Positions 1 to 10,362 of a stretch of DNA of 34,647 nucleotides are shown here, one piece after another. Each line of letters starts with the position of its first letter. Position 1 is the stretch's first letter. Source of the stretch: Chara braunii (lineage: Eukaryota > Streptophyta > Charophyceae > Charales > Characeae); the NCBI GenBank assembly GCA_003427395.1, contig BFEA01000314.1, positions 1,151,779 through 1,186,425 of the forward strand. The letters run 5' to 3'. The notes under the pieces were generated by a model that worked only from the letters and a program-made list of their open reading frames with translations, was not told the DNA's origin and ran no database searches. The translations under genes and the position numbers were made by a program.

Positions 1-46
<46 letters not shown>
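1..46. repeat. (CT)n microsatellite at the left edge
   Basis: Uninterrupted TC dinucleotide repeat that runs to the first base. The right edge also ends in (CT)n, so the contig probably broke at simple repeats on both sides. Confidence 0.95.
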
Positions 47-48
<2 letters not shown>

Positions 49-228
49 GTCATTGTGGTCGTTGCATGTGAGGAGTACTGAAAGACTCAACGATTGACAT
101 TTCCGAAAGACCATAGCATATCGTGCAGCAGGAGAAAATGACGGGAAGAAATGGCGAAAACCGACGGCATGAGCCAAAAATTTTAATTTTTTCCCCCAAC
201 ACAGAACGTAACGTTCTACGAAAGCTGA

Positions 229-412
229 ACACATTTTCAACACGTTTCAACAAGTTTTCAACACGTTTCAACAAGTTTTCAACATGTTTCAACACGTTCT
301 CAACACGTTTCGACAAGTTCTTCACAAGTCTTCAACAAGCTTTCAACAAGTTGTCAACAAATGGTCAACATATGGACCAACATCCTTTCAACAAATGGAC
401 CAACAAATGGAC
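229..412. repeat. Degenerate minisatellite, TTTCAACAMG-type units
   Basis: Tandem units of about 10-11 bp that alternate between forms such as TTTCAACACG and TTTTCAACAAG, decaying toward the right into CAACAAATGGAC units. Open frames across it in several phases (for example 123-434 plus and 50-325 minus) encode only the repeat and are not credible genes. Confidence 0.85.
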
Positions 413-540
413 ACACCGGTTTCAGTTTTCCTAATGTTTGGTCAGCATTGGTTTCCTTCACTTCTGGTGGAACACTTGACCCCCCTCCCCCACCAAACAG
501 TTTATAAACACAGTTCCAACAGTTGAAATATAGTGTCCAC

Positions 541-1200
541 ATGTGATCATCCTGTCAGAAAATTTGCCACAATTTTTCTGTTGCCGCAGAGCAGTCTGTA
601 ATAGTCAACAGCAGTATGCAGCAATAGGCAGCAATACACAGCAGCCAGCAGTTCATGCACGGTTGCAGCAGCCACCAGCAGCAGTTCGTGCACAGATGCA
701 GCAACCAACAGCAAACAACAGCAGTTCCAACAGTGAGGTTCGAGCATACTACATAGCCCAATTAAGTCCGCCGCATCCGTTCACTCAAGTGGTTGCCAAT
801 AGCAATGCTCTCACCGGTTCGAACGCTAATGACCCCGCAATGGTGGTCAAGTAAACCCGCTTGGACCACCTTCAGCCAACTGCAGAGCCGGCCTGTCCGA
901 CGAACTCTCAATCTCCAGCACCACCTCTCTGCATATCACTCTTTTGTCCTCAACTAGCCCTGTAGCAGCCACAACACCGCCCTCCAGAAAACCCAACCTC
1001 AGCAGCAGGAGCATCGGCAATCAGCAGTAGTTGCTCCCCTTCCAGAAGTTACTCCGATCAACAGCAAAAGTCGTGCCTGCAAATGCCAATCCTTCTTTGG
1101 TTACCTCATCTAGCATGGTGGACTGTGCACTGGCCGATAGGTCAGCCTCCAAAGCCCTATGGCTATCTCTTCATTAATTCGCTATTTCAATAGTCGGGAA
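541..1200. other. CAG-rich non-genic stretch
   Basis: CAGCAG and CAACAG runs fill about 598-735 and give a glutamine-rich open frame at 543-854 plus with no recognisable domain. The rest, to 1200, shows nothing I can name. An exon of a low-complexity protein cannot be excluded. Confidence 0.4.
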
Positions 1201-1639
1201 CAGGCGGCCCACCGATCCATAGGTGAGTTTCCCCACTCCCGCAGCCTACCTTTCAGCTCTGCCTTTCCGTTCAACTTCCCCAACCAACAGTCAGATCCCC
1301 CTTTTGCACCGCCGTGCTCGGCCTCTTAGGTATGTACTCCCTCGCCCCCTTCTATTCCTTGTCATTTTCTACCTCCGCCGTTGCTCCCTAAGTGGGTCGA
1401 GCAACGCGCAACTGCAACCCTTTTTTCTGACAGGAGCAAGCCCCTATCCCTTTCTCTTCCTGGCTACTCCCTCTACTTCTGCATGTTCGATCCTCGATGT
1501 CCCCACAACTTTATCCAACCGCCGGTAGGTAGGCGCCCGCTACCTCCACCACTGCCATCCGTTTGTAGTGCGTAATCTTGATTCGCATGGCCATACCTGA
1601 CCACCCTCCTGACCAGTTCCCTAGAACATCACAAGGTAC

Positions 1640-3826
1640 ACCGTCAGTTCACCCTCACGCGCGCAGAAAGATAGCACAAGGCTATTTTCAAAGCAACGCA
1701 CCGGTCAACAGGTGAGCATCCCAAACCCCAAGACCGCTCTCATGCTGCTCCCGTCACTAGAATGAGCAAATCGAATGAACCTTTCGCTAGAGCGTGGACA
1801 TATATACCGCTGTCCAGCCATACGCGCAGGGAGTTAGAGAGGAGTTTTTTCCATCGATAGGTTGGGCGGCGCCTTGGCACACAGGTGAGTCTTCGACACA
1901 CGCCGGCCTCCCGCTACTTCCAGTGATATAACGAGCAAAATCGAATGCATCTATCGCTGGAGTACGATCCAATAAATTCAGCCCCACCTCAAGGTAAGTA
2001 CTCCCCTACTCCCACGCAGCCCCTTTCCTTTCTAACTCTCATCCTACTAACCTACCCCTCAAACTACTACTACCAAGCAGCTCGCCCGGGTTGAAAACCC
2101 TGGGTTCGGCTTTTGGCTTGCTCGATATCCCTCAGAAACAGGCGGGACGAGCTCCTTCCTCCTCTTTTCTTCCGGCCGCCATACCTTTGCGTGACCCTTC
2201 TCTTCTCTAACTCCCGAACCACTAACCTTCTGCTAGTACTGACCCCGAATTCGTGCTCGCCCAACATAAAACCCTCGGGGTCGTGCTCCTCCCCGCTCGA
2301 TACCATCGAATATCGAGCGGGCTTTCACGTCATAACTCCCCACTCGCCCCCGCCGGCTTCTTCCATAGCCACCGCGCACTAACCTCGCTATCTAACTCCC
2401 CCCACACTGCTCCGTTCCAAAAACGGACACGACTACTACGTTCGCCTGGTCCGTAAACCCCTGACTAGCACTTTCGCCCGTCCGATTTCGTTAAGAAATG
2501 GGCGATCTTCACTGTCTTCAGCTTCGCCATAGCTCCTCCCCTCTCTCTCTCACGTCGAATGCATTTGGCGCCAATTCACGCCAGGTTCTTTTTCCATTCT
2601 GTTGCTCGCCCCTCGCTCTTTCGTTGCGCTAAGCCGCCCGGTCAGCCTTACTGCCCGTCACTCTACCGCGCTAGCCCCCACCGTTTCTTTCCAATGCTTC
2701 CTGTCTCTACGGCCTCCCACCTCGTTTCTTCGAGACACAGACTCGACAGTAGCGGACCCTGTCGTAGCGGCCGACCGGTTGTTCCAACAGTTTTTGTGAG
2801 CAGCTCGGCCCCCGCCTCCTAGAGGTACACCGTTGGTCCCCCCCCCCCTCCATGAGGGGCCCTCAGCAGAGACCGCTGAAGTCCATAGGGGAGAGGGACC
2901 TGGAGGGGAGAAACATTGGCTGGCCTGTCAACGAGGCTCGGTCCTGATGTTACCGGCTGACCCCTGACCAGTATCACCCACCTGCTGCGGTATGTATCGC
3001 GCCCGCTGATGGGTGCAGCTCCCTCATATTCCCCCACAGGGGCTTGAACCCGAATGTGGCTGCTACGGGGCTCCCCCGTAATACTATATAAAGGGGTAAC
3101 CTCGACCCCGTCACAAAAATAGTTTGTAACCATACTTCAGGCAACCCCGCGAACACAACACACCCCCGCGTGACCCTACCGAACCCGAAATGTGGGTCAT
3201 ATACATCCTGCATTACTGGCCTCTTTGCCTCAAGTGCAACTACAAACCCGAGCCCTGACCGCACCCTATTCCCAATAGCGGTGTGATAGCGGACTCTCGT
3301 CGACATCTCAACACGCGGGCCCATCAGACGAGGCACGCACTCAAGGTCCCCGACTGTCGGGACGGCCATAAAGTCAAGCGTCGTATCCTGCTAGCATTAG
3401 GCCCAAGGTTGGGTCTAGTTCTGTCGGACGCTCAAATAAACAAACACTGCGCAATGTGCAGACCTACCGAAATACTTTCAGAACCACCTTGCTGTCGATG
3501 TCGTCCTCCGCACGTACGCACAGGTTACCGGCAAGTGCACCAATCACGAGACACAATCCTTTTAATCCTATCTTAATCAGAAAAACAAAAATCTGGTCGG
3601 CAACTATGCCGACTTTCACAACCATCAATCCAAAAAAGGATCACGCGCGCCTCAAATTTGTGCGCCCACACACTTTTTATTCTTGTCAACCATCCAGTCA
3701 ACGTAAACCACAGACACTGTCACGCCTCTCGCGGTATACTTAGAACTTCAAACCAAACTATTCCTGTCGTCTGCGAAAACCAGGGCGGATACCCTTGTAA
3801 GGGTATTCGCACCGACAGCGTCCACT
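1640..3826 (+). repeat. Left arm of a large imperfect inverted repeat
   Basis: Read on the minus strand, this arm aligns with 4786-7520. The clearest paired blocks are 3580-3826 with 4786-5060, 2060-2330 with about 6990-7240, and 1700-1900 with 7320-7450. Shared landmarks include the hairpin ATACCC-TTGTAA-GGGTAT at 3785-3810, the CCCGGG/GTTGAAAACC block near 2090, and the word CTAGCGAAAGRTTCATTCG. Several 5' splice-site-like words (AG|GTGAGT or AG|GTAAGT) occur in one orientation at 1223, 1712, 1885 and 1994. No protein family is recognised. It could be the long terminal inverted repeat of a foldback or Mutator-like element, or two copies inserted head to head. Confidence 0.7.
3085..3120 (+). 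repeat. TATATAAAGGGGTAAC block shared with 19.6 kb
   Basis: A TATATAAA word is followed by GGGGTAACCTC and GTCACAAAAA. Nearly the same arrangement recurs at 19601-19636 (AAAAAATGGGGTAACTTC ... GTCACAAAAA). It may be a conserved promoter-like part of a repeat family. The TATA-like word is present only in this copy. Confidence 0.45.
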
Positions 3827-4099
3827 TTTCTCGAATAGAAGGGCACTTCATATAGGTCGTGTACGCGCTGTATTCGACTTCGGAAAAGAACAAATTCTTG
3901 TATTCGGATTGAGCATTACCTTTTCTTTTTTTTCAAGGTTAGCGCCTGCCCTTGTGCTCCCCACCACTAACATGCTGCATGCTGCAGGTCGCATTGTGGA
4001 AGAAAATTTTACCGCCCCCCCTTCCTCCCAGCTCGCATTGTGGAAGAGAATTCTGGCTACTCTCCAACAGTGCAAAACGAGAGTGAATAACATGTAGGT

Positions 4100-4470
4100 T
4101 TACGACACAACTCTACTTGTCTTTGCAACTCAACCTACTGTCTCTGCCCCGCGGGTTTTATATATTTCTTGGGATTTTCACCTAGGCGTCTTTCTAAATG
4201 ATAATTTTTAAGAACTGAGTATCTTTGTTGTGAGATAGTGAAAAATGGTTGGGGCTTTTGTGTATGGCAGAGTGTGAGTCGCAAGGAATGGTAGAGTTGA
4301 CCCCTTTAGTGTGTGGCATGTTGTTGTTCAATTCTATGTGTAATCGCAGGTATGCGTAAAAGATTTTGGATCATGTCTTGGTGATTGCTTGGGTTTGCGT
4401 GAATGCTCATTGACAAGCCGCACTTATGACTATGAGCGTGATTTCCTTGATGCTACACAACCTTATGTAT
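4100..4470 (+). repeat. Spacer repeat, copy 1 (homologous to 10970-11350)
   Basis: Lies in the roughly 1 kb spacer (3827-4785) between the inverted arms. Colinear words shared with 10970-11350 include ACTGAGTAT, GTTGACCCC, a GCAGGTATG splice-like junction and ACCTTATGTAT. The 4733-4760 piece (CTTATGCACAGGGTGCAAA) is also echoed at 11590 and 12715. No coding potential is recognised. Confidence 0.65.
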
Positions 4471-5534
4471 GAGAGATTCAACCAATTTTATTCGACGAAA
4501 TCATTATGGTCAAATAGACCGTGCATACATTTACGTGCGAAACCCACAACGAGTTGTACGCTTGCACGTGTGTGGCGTTGTACGTTTGTGCATACAAGTT
4601 ATCCTGCGTACACACGAGCGTGACGACATAGGTTTTTTTATTAAGAATCGTTTGGTGGGGTATCGACATTTTGGGCTAGAAGACCGGAATGTCGCTGGTT
4701 ATGGTGCACGATCTTTTATCGGCAACACAATCCGCACTACTCTTATGCACAGGGTGCAAAGTACTGCGTAATGCGTGAAGTAACACTGTCGGTGCGAATA
4801 CCCTTACAAGGGTATCCGCCCTGGTTTTTGCAGGCGGCAGAAAATAGGCTTGGTTTAAAGTTTAAAGGTTACCACGCGGGGCGCGACAGCATCTGCGGTT
4901 TACGTTGACCCAGAGGCTGACTGGAGTAGAGAGTGTGTGGGCGTGAAACTTTGAGGCGTGCGTGATCTTCTTAATTTTGGTTAACAATGGAAGAGTCGGC
5001 ATGGCCGCCGACTGTATTTTGCTTTTCCTTTTCTGTTTAGCCGATTAGATCAGGATTTAAGGATATTTTCCTCTTTTTGATTAGTGCGTTTGACCGAAGC
5101 AAGCGCGTGTACGTGGAGGACGGTGTCGACAGCGACAAAGTGATTGCGGTAGGTATGGCACGCGACCATGGCACAGCTTGGGTAAGCTGGTGCAGACGCT
5201 GGGCGGCCGCGCGCATGGTTGCAGGTGGATACATGGCTTAGGGCGTTTCCTTGGCCCTGAGTGCCTGCATTGCACCACTTTATATAGAATTTCGCGCGTA
5301 TTGATACCAGACTTGGGCATGGCCCTATTGGTTACGATCTTGGATTTACAAGCAGAAGGTTCGGGGATCGAGGCCAGCATACGGCGACGAAGGAGCAGCG
5401 GAACAACGTGGAAAAAAACGAGGGGTTGGGGGCCCGACAGGGCTATCCTCCTCAGTTTTTGTTAACAGGCACGACCCACGGGACTGGCGGGATGCCAGCG
5501 GTTCCCGTTTTCCGCTTGTGATTCTAAATACCCG

Positions 5535-5578
5535 TTTTTTTTTTGTTTTTTTTTTTTTTTGTTTTTTTTTTTTTTTTT
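5535..5578. repeat. Interrupted poly-T run
   Basis: Three long T runs separated by single G bases. On the minus strand this would be an A-rich tail, as left by retroposition. No source transcript is recognised next to it. Confidence 0.8.
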
Positions 5579-5710
5579 GAGGGAAGTATTGGTCCCAAGC
5601 CCGGGCCAAGGGGGCTATGAGCGTGACCGTGGGCGGGAAGAATACCACGGTCAGGCAATGGCTAAGGCGGTGGGGCCATTAGCAGCATCGGGGGACCTAA
5701 CCTCGGCTGG

Positions 5711-5778
5711 GTCCTTCGGGACATCCGTTAAAATTGGAACGATACAGAGAAGGGGTAGCATGGCCCAGCGCATGGATG
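5711..5778 (+). ncRNA. U6 snRNA-derived sequence, 5' half only
   Basis: Starts with the U6 5' stem (GTCCTTCGGGAC), continues with ATCCGTTAAAATTGGAACG, keeps the ACAGAGA box intact and shows AGCATGGCCC followed by a shortened GCGCA-GGATG segment. Similarity then stops, so the 3' stem-loop and the oligo-U end are missing. U6 pairs with the 5' splice site and U4 in the spliceosome; this copy lacks half of the RNA and differs before the AGC triad (GGGTAGC in place of ATTAGC). It is therefore most likely a truncated retropseudogene. I see no plant-type upstream element or TATA box at the expected distance. Confidence 0.85.
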
Positions 5779-5782
5779 GTAA

Positions 5783-5951
5783 GCATAGACCAAGGAGTTC
5801 AATGTACATGCGAGTCGGCCGGGGATGGGCCTACGTAGGGGAGGAGCTTGGATGACGGAGCCTCTTCCGCAGGGGCACTGTCCGTTCCTCGTCGTTCGCG
5901 GCGGAGAGGTTGGGCATAAGCTTGGTCGTGGGGCTCTGCCCCGTCTGGGAC
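5783..5951 (+). repeat. Direct duplication, copy 1 (artefactual)
   Basis: 169 bp that by my reading is identical to 5990-6158. The only sequence between the two copies is a Tn5 mosaic-end junction, so one copy is almost certainly an assembly product. Confidence 0.95.
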
Positions 5952-5989
5952 CTGTCTCTTATACACATCTAGATGTGTATAAGAGACAG
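5952..5989. other. Retained Nextera/Tn5 mosaic-end junction adapter
   Basis: Two 19 bp Tn5 mosaic ends sit head to head: CTGTCTCTTATACACATCT at 5952-5970 followed by its reverse complement at 5971-5989. This is the circularisation junction of Nextera mate-pair libraries. Translated on the minus strand it gives the artefact peptide VSYTHLDVYKRQ known from contaminated protein records. It is not biological sequence. Confidence 0.98.
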
Positions 5990-6158
5990 GCATAGACCAA
6001 GGAGTTCAATGTACATGCGAGTCGGCCGGGGATGGGCCTACGTAGGGGAGGAGCTTGGATGACGGAGCCTCTTCCGCAGGGGCACTGTCCGTTCCTCGTC
6101 GTTCGCGGCGGAGAGGTTGGGCATAAGCTTGGTCGTGGGGCTCTGCCCCGTCTGGGAC
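5990..6158 (+). repeat. Direct duplication, copy 2 (artefactual)
   Basis: Second copy of 5783-5951, after which the sequence continues into TTTAAAAC. Removing the adapter and one copy would probably restore the genomic order. Confidence 0.95.
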
Positions 6159-7520
6159 TTTAAAACTCTCGTCTAAAATATGGTCGTTGTTACCAGGACC
6201 TGTATCGAGGTCCGCGCCGACGGGAGTCCTGCTATGGGGCCTGTAGCAGGCCCGCGCCCCCGACTCGGGGCAGTCTGTGTATGGGTTGCCCATTGGGGAC
6301 CCGAAGGGTGGTCCGCTCGGCCTGAGCAGAGCGGGGGAGGCTCCTTGTGGAGGCGACAAACGATAGTGACGTGCAAATCGTTCGTCGGACTTGGGTGTAG
6401 GGGCGAAAGACTAATCGGACCGTTTAGTAGCTGGTTCTCTCCGATGTTCCCCCAGAGACAGTCGGGGATTGTAGTCGGGCTTGGGCTGACCGGTGGTTGC
6501 TTTAGTGCAGTGGGCCGCACGTCGCCAGGCTGCGCTAACAGGGGAAAGTGCGGTGAAGAGAAGAGGGTGAAGCCAGCGAGGAGGATGAATGAACCTGTCG
6601 GGGGTTCTACGGCAGGTACGTGCGGAGCGGATGGGCAAAGCCTGGCGGCACTAGGCAACAGCGGGCAGATAGCGCGCAGGGTAGCGTTGCACGGTAGGGA
6701 CAAAGCGATAACACAGTGGGAAAGCGGGGGCTGAACCCGGGCGCGATATCGCGCCAAGTGCATGCGATGGTGAAGATGGCAGGGAGCAAGCTTGGGCGGG
6801 GCAGAGAAACGGATAACCCGCACAGATCGTGATGAAATTTGGCTGATGGAAGGTCGAAGTGGGGTTTTTTTATGACTGCGAGTGTAATGGTAAGGTTAGA
6901 CCTATGCGAAAGTTAGTGGAGTAAGAGGTTAGTAGAAAAAGTGGTGCGTCGGAGTTATGGCGGGAGGAGAAAACGAAGGGGAAAGTGGTTGGTTCTCGGT
7001 CGTTTCCTGTCTGATTTGGGCGATCTAAAAGCCTGGATAGGGGTTTTCGGGGCCGGCGACCCCGAATATGACGTTAGAATTAGTAAAGAAGTTGAAGGAA
7101 AAAAGTTAGTTAGAAAAGAGAGTGAGCTGAGATATGGCGGAAGGAGGGAAAAAGAAAGCGGGGGCCGAAAGTTAGTATCTCGCTCATTCCTTTAAGGAAT
7201 CGAATGGGGAAAGATTCGGGGTAGGGGTTTTAAACCCGGGCGAACGTAGATCTGCGGATGAATTTAGATGAGAAATCGTGAAGGAGTTAGCAAAGAAAAA
7301 AAAGGGGGCTTTGCGTAGGAGAGTAGATTTCGCGACGTATCTTTCCGTGTTCTAGCGAAAGATTCATTCGCGTTTGCTCACCGTATCGATAGAAGGGGCG
7401 TGAGATTGACCGCGGTATTGGTGACTCACCTGTTAACCGGCGCATACGAGTGTGATCGAGCAAGTGGCATCCGCATGAATAGGGAGAGGGAATGGGCACG
7501 TACCTTCAAAGTTGGCGGCA

Positions 7521-9200
7521 AAGAGACGGGCCGGAAGTCGAACTACGGTGCGGGCTGTGTACGGGTAGGCAAGCGAGCGAGTGGGTGCGAGATCACTGCA
7601 TGATACCTCCCCTTAAGACTCGAGGCTTTTGGCACGCATGAACCTGGCCATATGAGCAGTCAGATGCATTCATGCTCCAAGGAGTAGCGTCGGGAGGTCG
7701 TAGGTCATCCACAAGGGGGGCTTTTAGGCTTACCTGGTGGGCGACGGGACGGACGAGCGAGGGGACGGGCGGTGACTCCGAGCTGCGCTGTAGCTCGACG
7801 TGCGGGGTGGTGGCGTTCTCCCACTCCGCCTTTGTAACTCTGAACGAGCCTAGCCATATACATGACTAGGTGCCTCGCATGCAAGAGGGAGAGTGGGAAG
7901 AGTTACTTACCTTCTATGAAAGAGGAGCCAGGGTCGCAAAGTTGTTGCCCGTTGAAGTCAGCATGCCGCCTGGTCACTGGATTCGCCAGACGAGTCTTCC
8001 CATCGAGTGGCAGACCCACTCGATTTTGCACGTTCTAGTTGTGGAAGAGGTGGGGAGCTAGTCGTGGAGTTGAAGACTTACCTGGTGGTCGGGATCCTAA
8101 AGAGAGGGAAAGAAGGAACTCGTCTGTCGGCCAGTTTGCTATGCGCTAGGACGAAGGGAATTGCAGTAAGCATGCAATAGGGAGACGAACCTATTTAGTG
8201 TGGCATGAAGGGCTGCTACCTGTGGGCGACTGCTGTGCTCCGTTCACCGCCTGGAGTTACCAGGGAAAGAATTGCGGAGCTACAGTTGTCTATTAGCCAG
8301 CGTGCGCAGGACTGGGCACCGGCCTAAGCGTGGGGCTATCACCACTTACGACACTGTGCACTGTTGGGCCTTCCGTGGCTCGCTGCGGTGCACTCCGCTG
8401 ACTGCTCCGGTTGGGTTCTTACCTCGGTGGTGGCTATGTATTTTGCTGTTCGGGCTGCGTTTTCTGCTACGGCCCCGACCGGATTATTACAGGCAGCTGC
8501 GCTGTTTTGGCAGCGACCGTCCTGAGGATCATATGGCTGCAACTTCATTTTGGGAGGCTGAGATGCGGTGTTAACAGAGTGGTTGGACGACAAGGAAGGC
8601 TAAGTCTAGAGTAGTGACAAAAGGGGTTAGTGCTTCGATTTGGGGATTCGTCAGAGGGGAGTTGTTCAGCGGTGTGACTTCAGTTTGATCAAGCTGTTAC
8701 GATTTTGCCACCATTGCAGGGCCCTCAGGCGTATCAAGATAACAAGGCTCTCTCGCGCGAGTCTGAGAGCACTCTTCTTGTATATGAGCGACTCAAACTT
8801 TCTCTTTCTGGCCTTCTAAATCTAAGTCTAATCCTGTTCTGAGAGGAAGGCGGCAGGCAGGATTACAACCCGTAGGACTGCAGCAATACTCTATGGGGAG
8901 TCAGCCCACCAATTGCGGGGGCTCTGCCGGAACTCAGGAGGAGTTCTGGAGGCAGGGAACTGAGAGGTAACCATTGTAAACCTAGATTATAGCCCCTATC
9001 TGTACTGCCTGTTGTGTTTTGACTGAGTATATGACATGCATCCCTACTTTGACTTTTTGGTTTGACTTTCAGGACTTAAATCAGACTAAGTAAAGGAATG
9101 TGTGTGCAATCTCAATTTCAGCTTTTGTTGATTGTGTGAAAGCAGACTGCTTAAAAAGATTGCATCTGGGAAAGGGCAGGATGAGAAATAGTTTTGCATG
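7521..9200. other. No recognised gene
   Basis: Short open frames (for example 8272-8574 plus) have no recognisable motif. Splice-donor-like words on the minus strand near 7732, 7905 and 8082 continue the series of the inverted repeat. A small GCTCTC...GAGAGC hairpin lies near 8750. Otherwise I see nothing. Confidence 0.4.
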
Positions 9201-9228
9201 AGGTTTGACTGGGTTATAAGGGTTGGGA

Positions 9229-10063
9229 GGTCCCCATAAGTTTGGGGAGACCCAGTGCCTTGTTTATTTTGGTTTGTGTGGAGCATCATACCATTTTATA
9301 AGTTTAGGTGGTCTGATTGCTCTGGAGGTTGGGAAGTCCCCATAAGTTTGGGGAGACCTAGTGTTGTGGATTTGCATTGAGAATCAGATCATTCTATAAG
9401 TTTAGGTGATCTGGTTGCTCTGACTTGCGAGGGCTACTTGTGATTGACCGTTCTATAAGTTTAGGTGGCTCAGCCCCTTCTTGTTTTATTTTGAGGAAAT
9501 GAACTTGACAGAGGGCAGACCATTCTATAAGTTTAGGTGATCTAGCTCAATGCCACGCACAAATTGGATCAGAGAGGAACGAACCAGGCAGAGAGCCGGA
9601 CTGTTCTGTAAGTTCAGGTGGTCTAACTCAAAGTCCGCACATGCTGGAACCCAAAGGTTACAACTTGGCTATACTCTATTATTATCCTATCTATGAACAA
9701 GCTAATCAGACCGTTCTATAAGTTTAGGTGGTCTGACTATAGCTTATCACAACTGAAGAGAGTATTAACTAAGAGTATAATTGAAGGTAACTTGGGTCGG
9801 CTGAGCATTGTTTTTAAGACGAATGGCTCAGTCTTACGCCCACCTTGAAGATTAAGTTCAGAGAGATATATACAATTTGGTTGTTTAAATAGTTCAAGGC
9901 GACTAGAATGGTCTAGTCATATGCCCAAAGAAGAGAAAAGTTGATGTGCCATGTGTTTGTGTATACTTTGGCAAAGTTGGGCTCATTCCATAAGTTTGGG
10001 TGGCCCGACTTTAGGCGTGGCTAAGGTAAGGTTCATTCCATAAGTTTGGTTGTCCTGACCTTA
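9229..10063 (+). repeat. Hairpin array with conserved ATAAGTTT loops
   Basis: At least ten short inverted repeats share the loop core ATAAGTTTRGG, mostly TTCTATAAGTTTAGG. They lie at about 9229-9252, 9284-9317, 9335-9360, 9385-9413, 9445-9473, 9516-9545, 9598-9623, 9706-9736, 9973-10012 and 10027-10063. The stems differ between copies but remain paired: CAGATCA/TGATCTG at 9385, TCAGACC/GGTCTGA at 9706, AAAGTTGGGC/GCCCGACTTT at 9973. Two further hairpins with unrelated loops lie at 9801-9831 (CTGAGC/GCTCAG) and 9901-9918 (GACTAGA/TCTAGTC). Spacing is irregular, roughly 30-240 bp. No coding frame spans the array. It may be a repeat that spreads as hairpins, or a structured RNA; I know no named family for it. 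Confidence 0.85.
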
Positions 10064-10362
10064 TGCCTTATGTAAGCTGGGTATAAGGGGTTAAGTCATT
10101 GAAAGATCATGAAATATTGTTTGTTCGAGTATACTTTGGGATGGTGAGAGTACTTACCTTCGTGGTTTGGCCTGCATGTGACTGAGTGAGGTTACTACTT
10201 AGTCTGAGTTTCAGTATTGATAGGTAGTTGCTCTAGTCGCTCGCCACGTGCTAGAGCCATAAGAGTGAATTTCAATCCCTGCATTTTCTGGGCTAACTTT
10301 ATTTTACTTAGATCAATTATCACATTTTCTGGTATCTTTTGTTATACTTGGTTTTGTATAAA

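Larger units (their letters stand above)
4786..7520 (-). repeat. Right arm of the large imperfect inverted repeat
   Basis: Reverse-complement partner of 1640-3826. The block next to the spacer is best conserved, including hairpin 4794-4819, which matches 3785-3810, and TTTACGTTGAC near 4900. Farther out the arm carries extra material absent from the left arm: T-rich runs, a U6 fragment and an adapter-joined duplication. Splice-donor-like words lie on the minus strand near 7430 and 7503, and continue at 7732, 7905 and 8082. These mirror those of the left arm, so both arms present them in the same direction relative to the ancestral element. Confidence 0.7.

Noticed and set aside
123-434. Open frame of 103 codons rich in FSTRFNK units
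   Set aside because: It is a translation of the minisatellite, with equally long frames in other phases.
5799-5993. Open frame of 64 codons containing VSYTHLDVYKRQ
   Set aside because: The peptide is the translation of the library adapter.
5783-6158. Apparent genuine tandem duplication of 169 bp
   Set aside because: The only sequence between the copies is a synthetic Tn5 mosaic-end pair, so it is an assembly artefact.
6173-6823. Long open frames on both strands (216 and 184 codons)
   Set aside because: They overlap each other in GC-rich repeat-arm sequence, show no recognisable domain and have no homologous frame in the opposite arm.
9229-10063. Regularly repeated hairpins suggestive of a CRISPR array
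   Set aside because: Spacing is irregular, the repeat stems differ between units, the context is eukaryotic and no cas genes are present.
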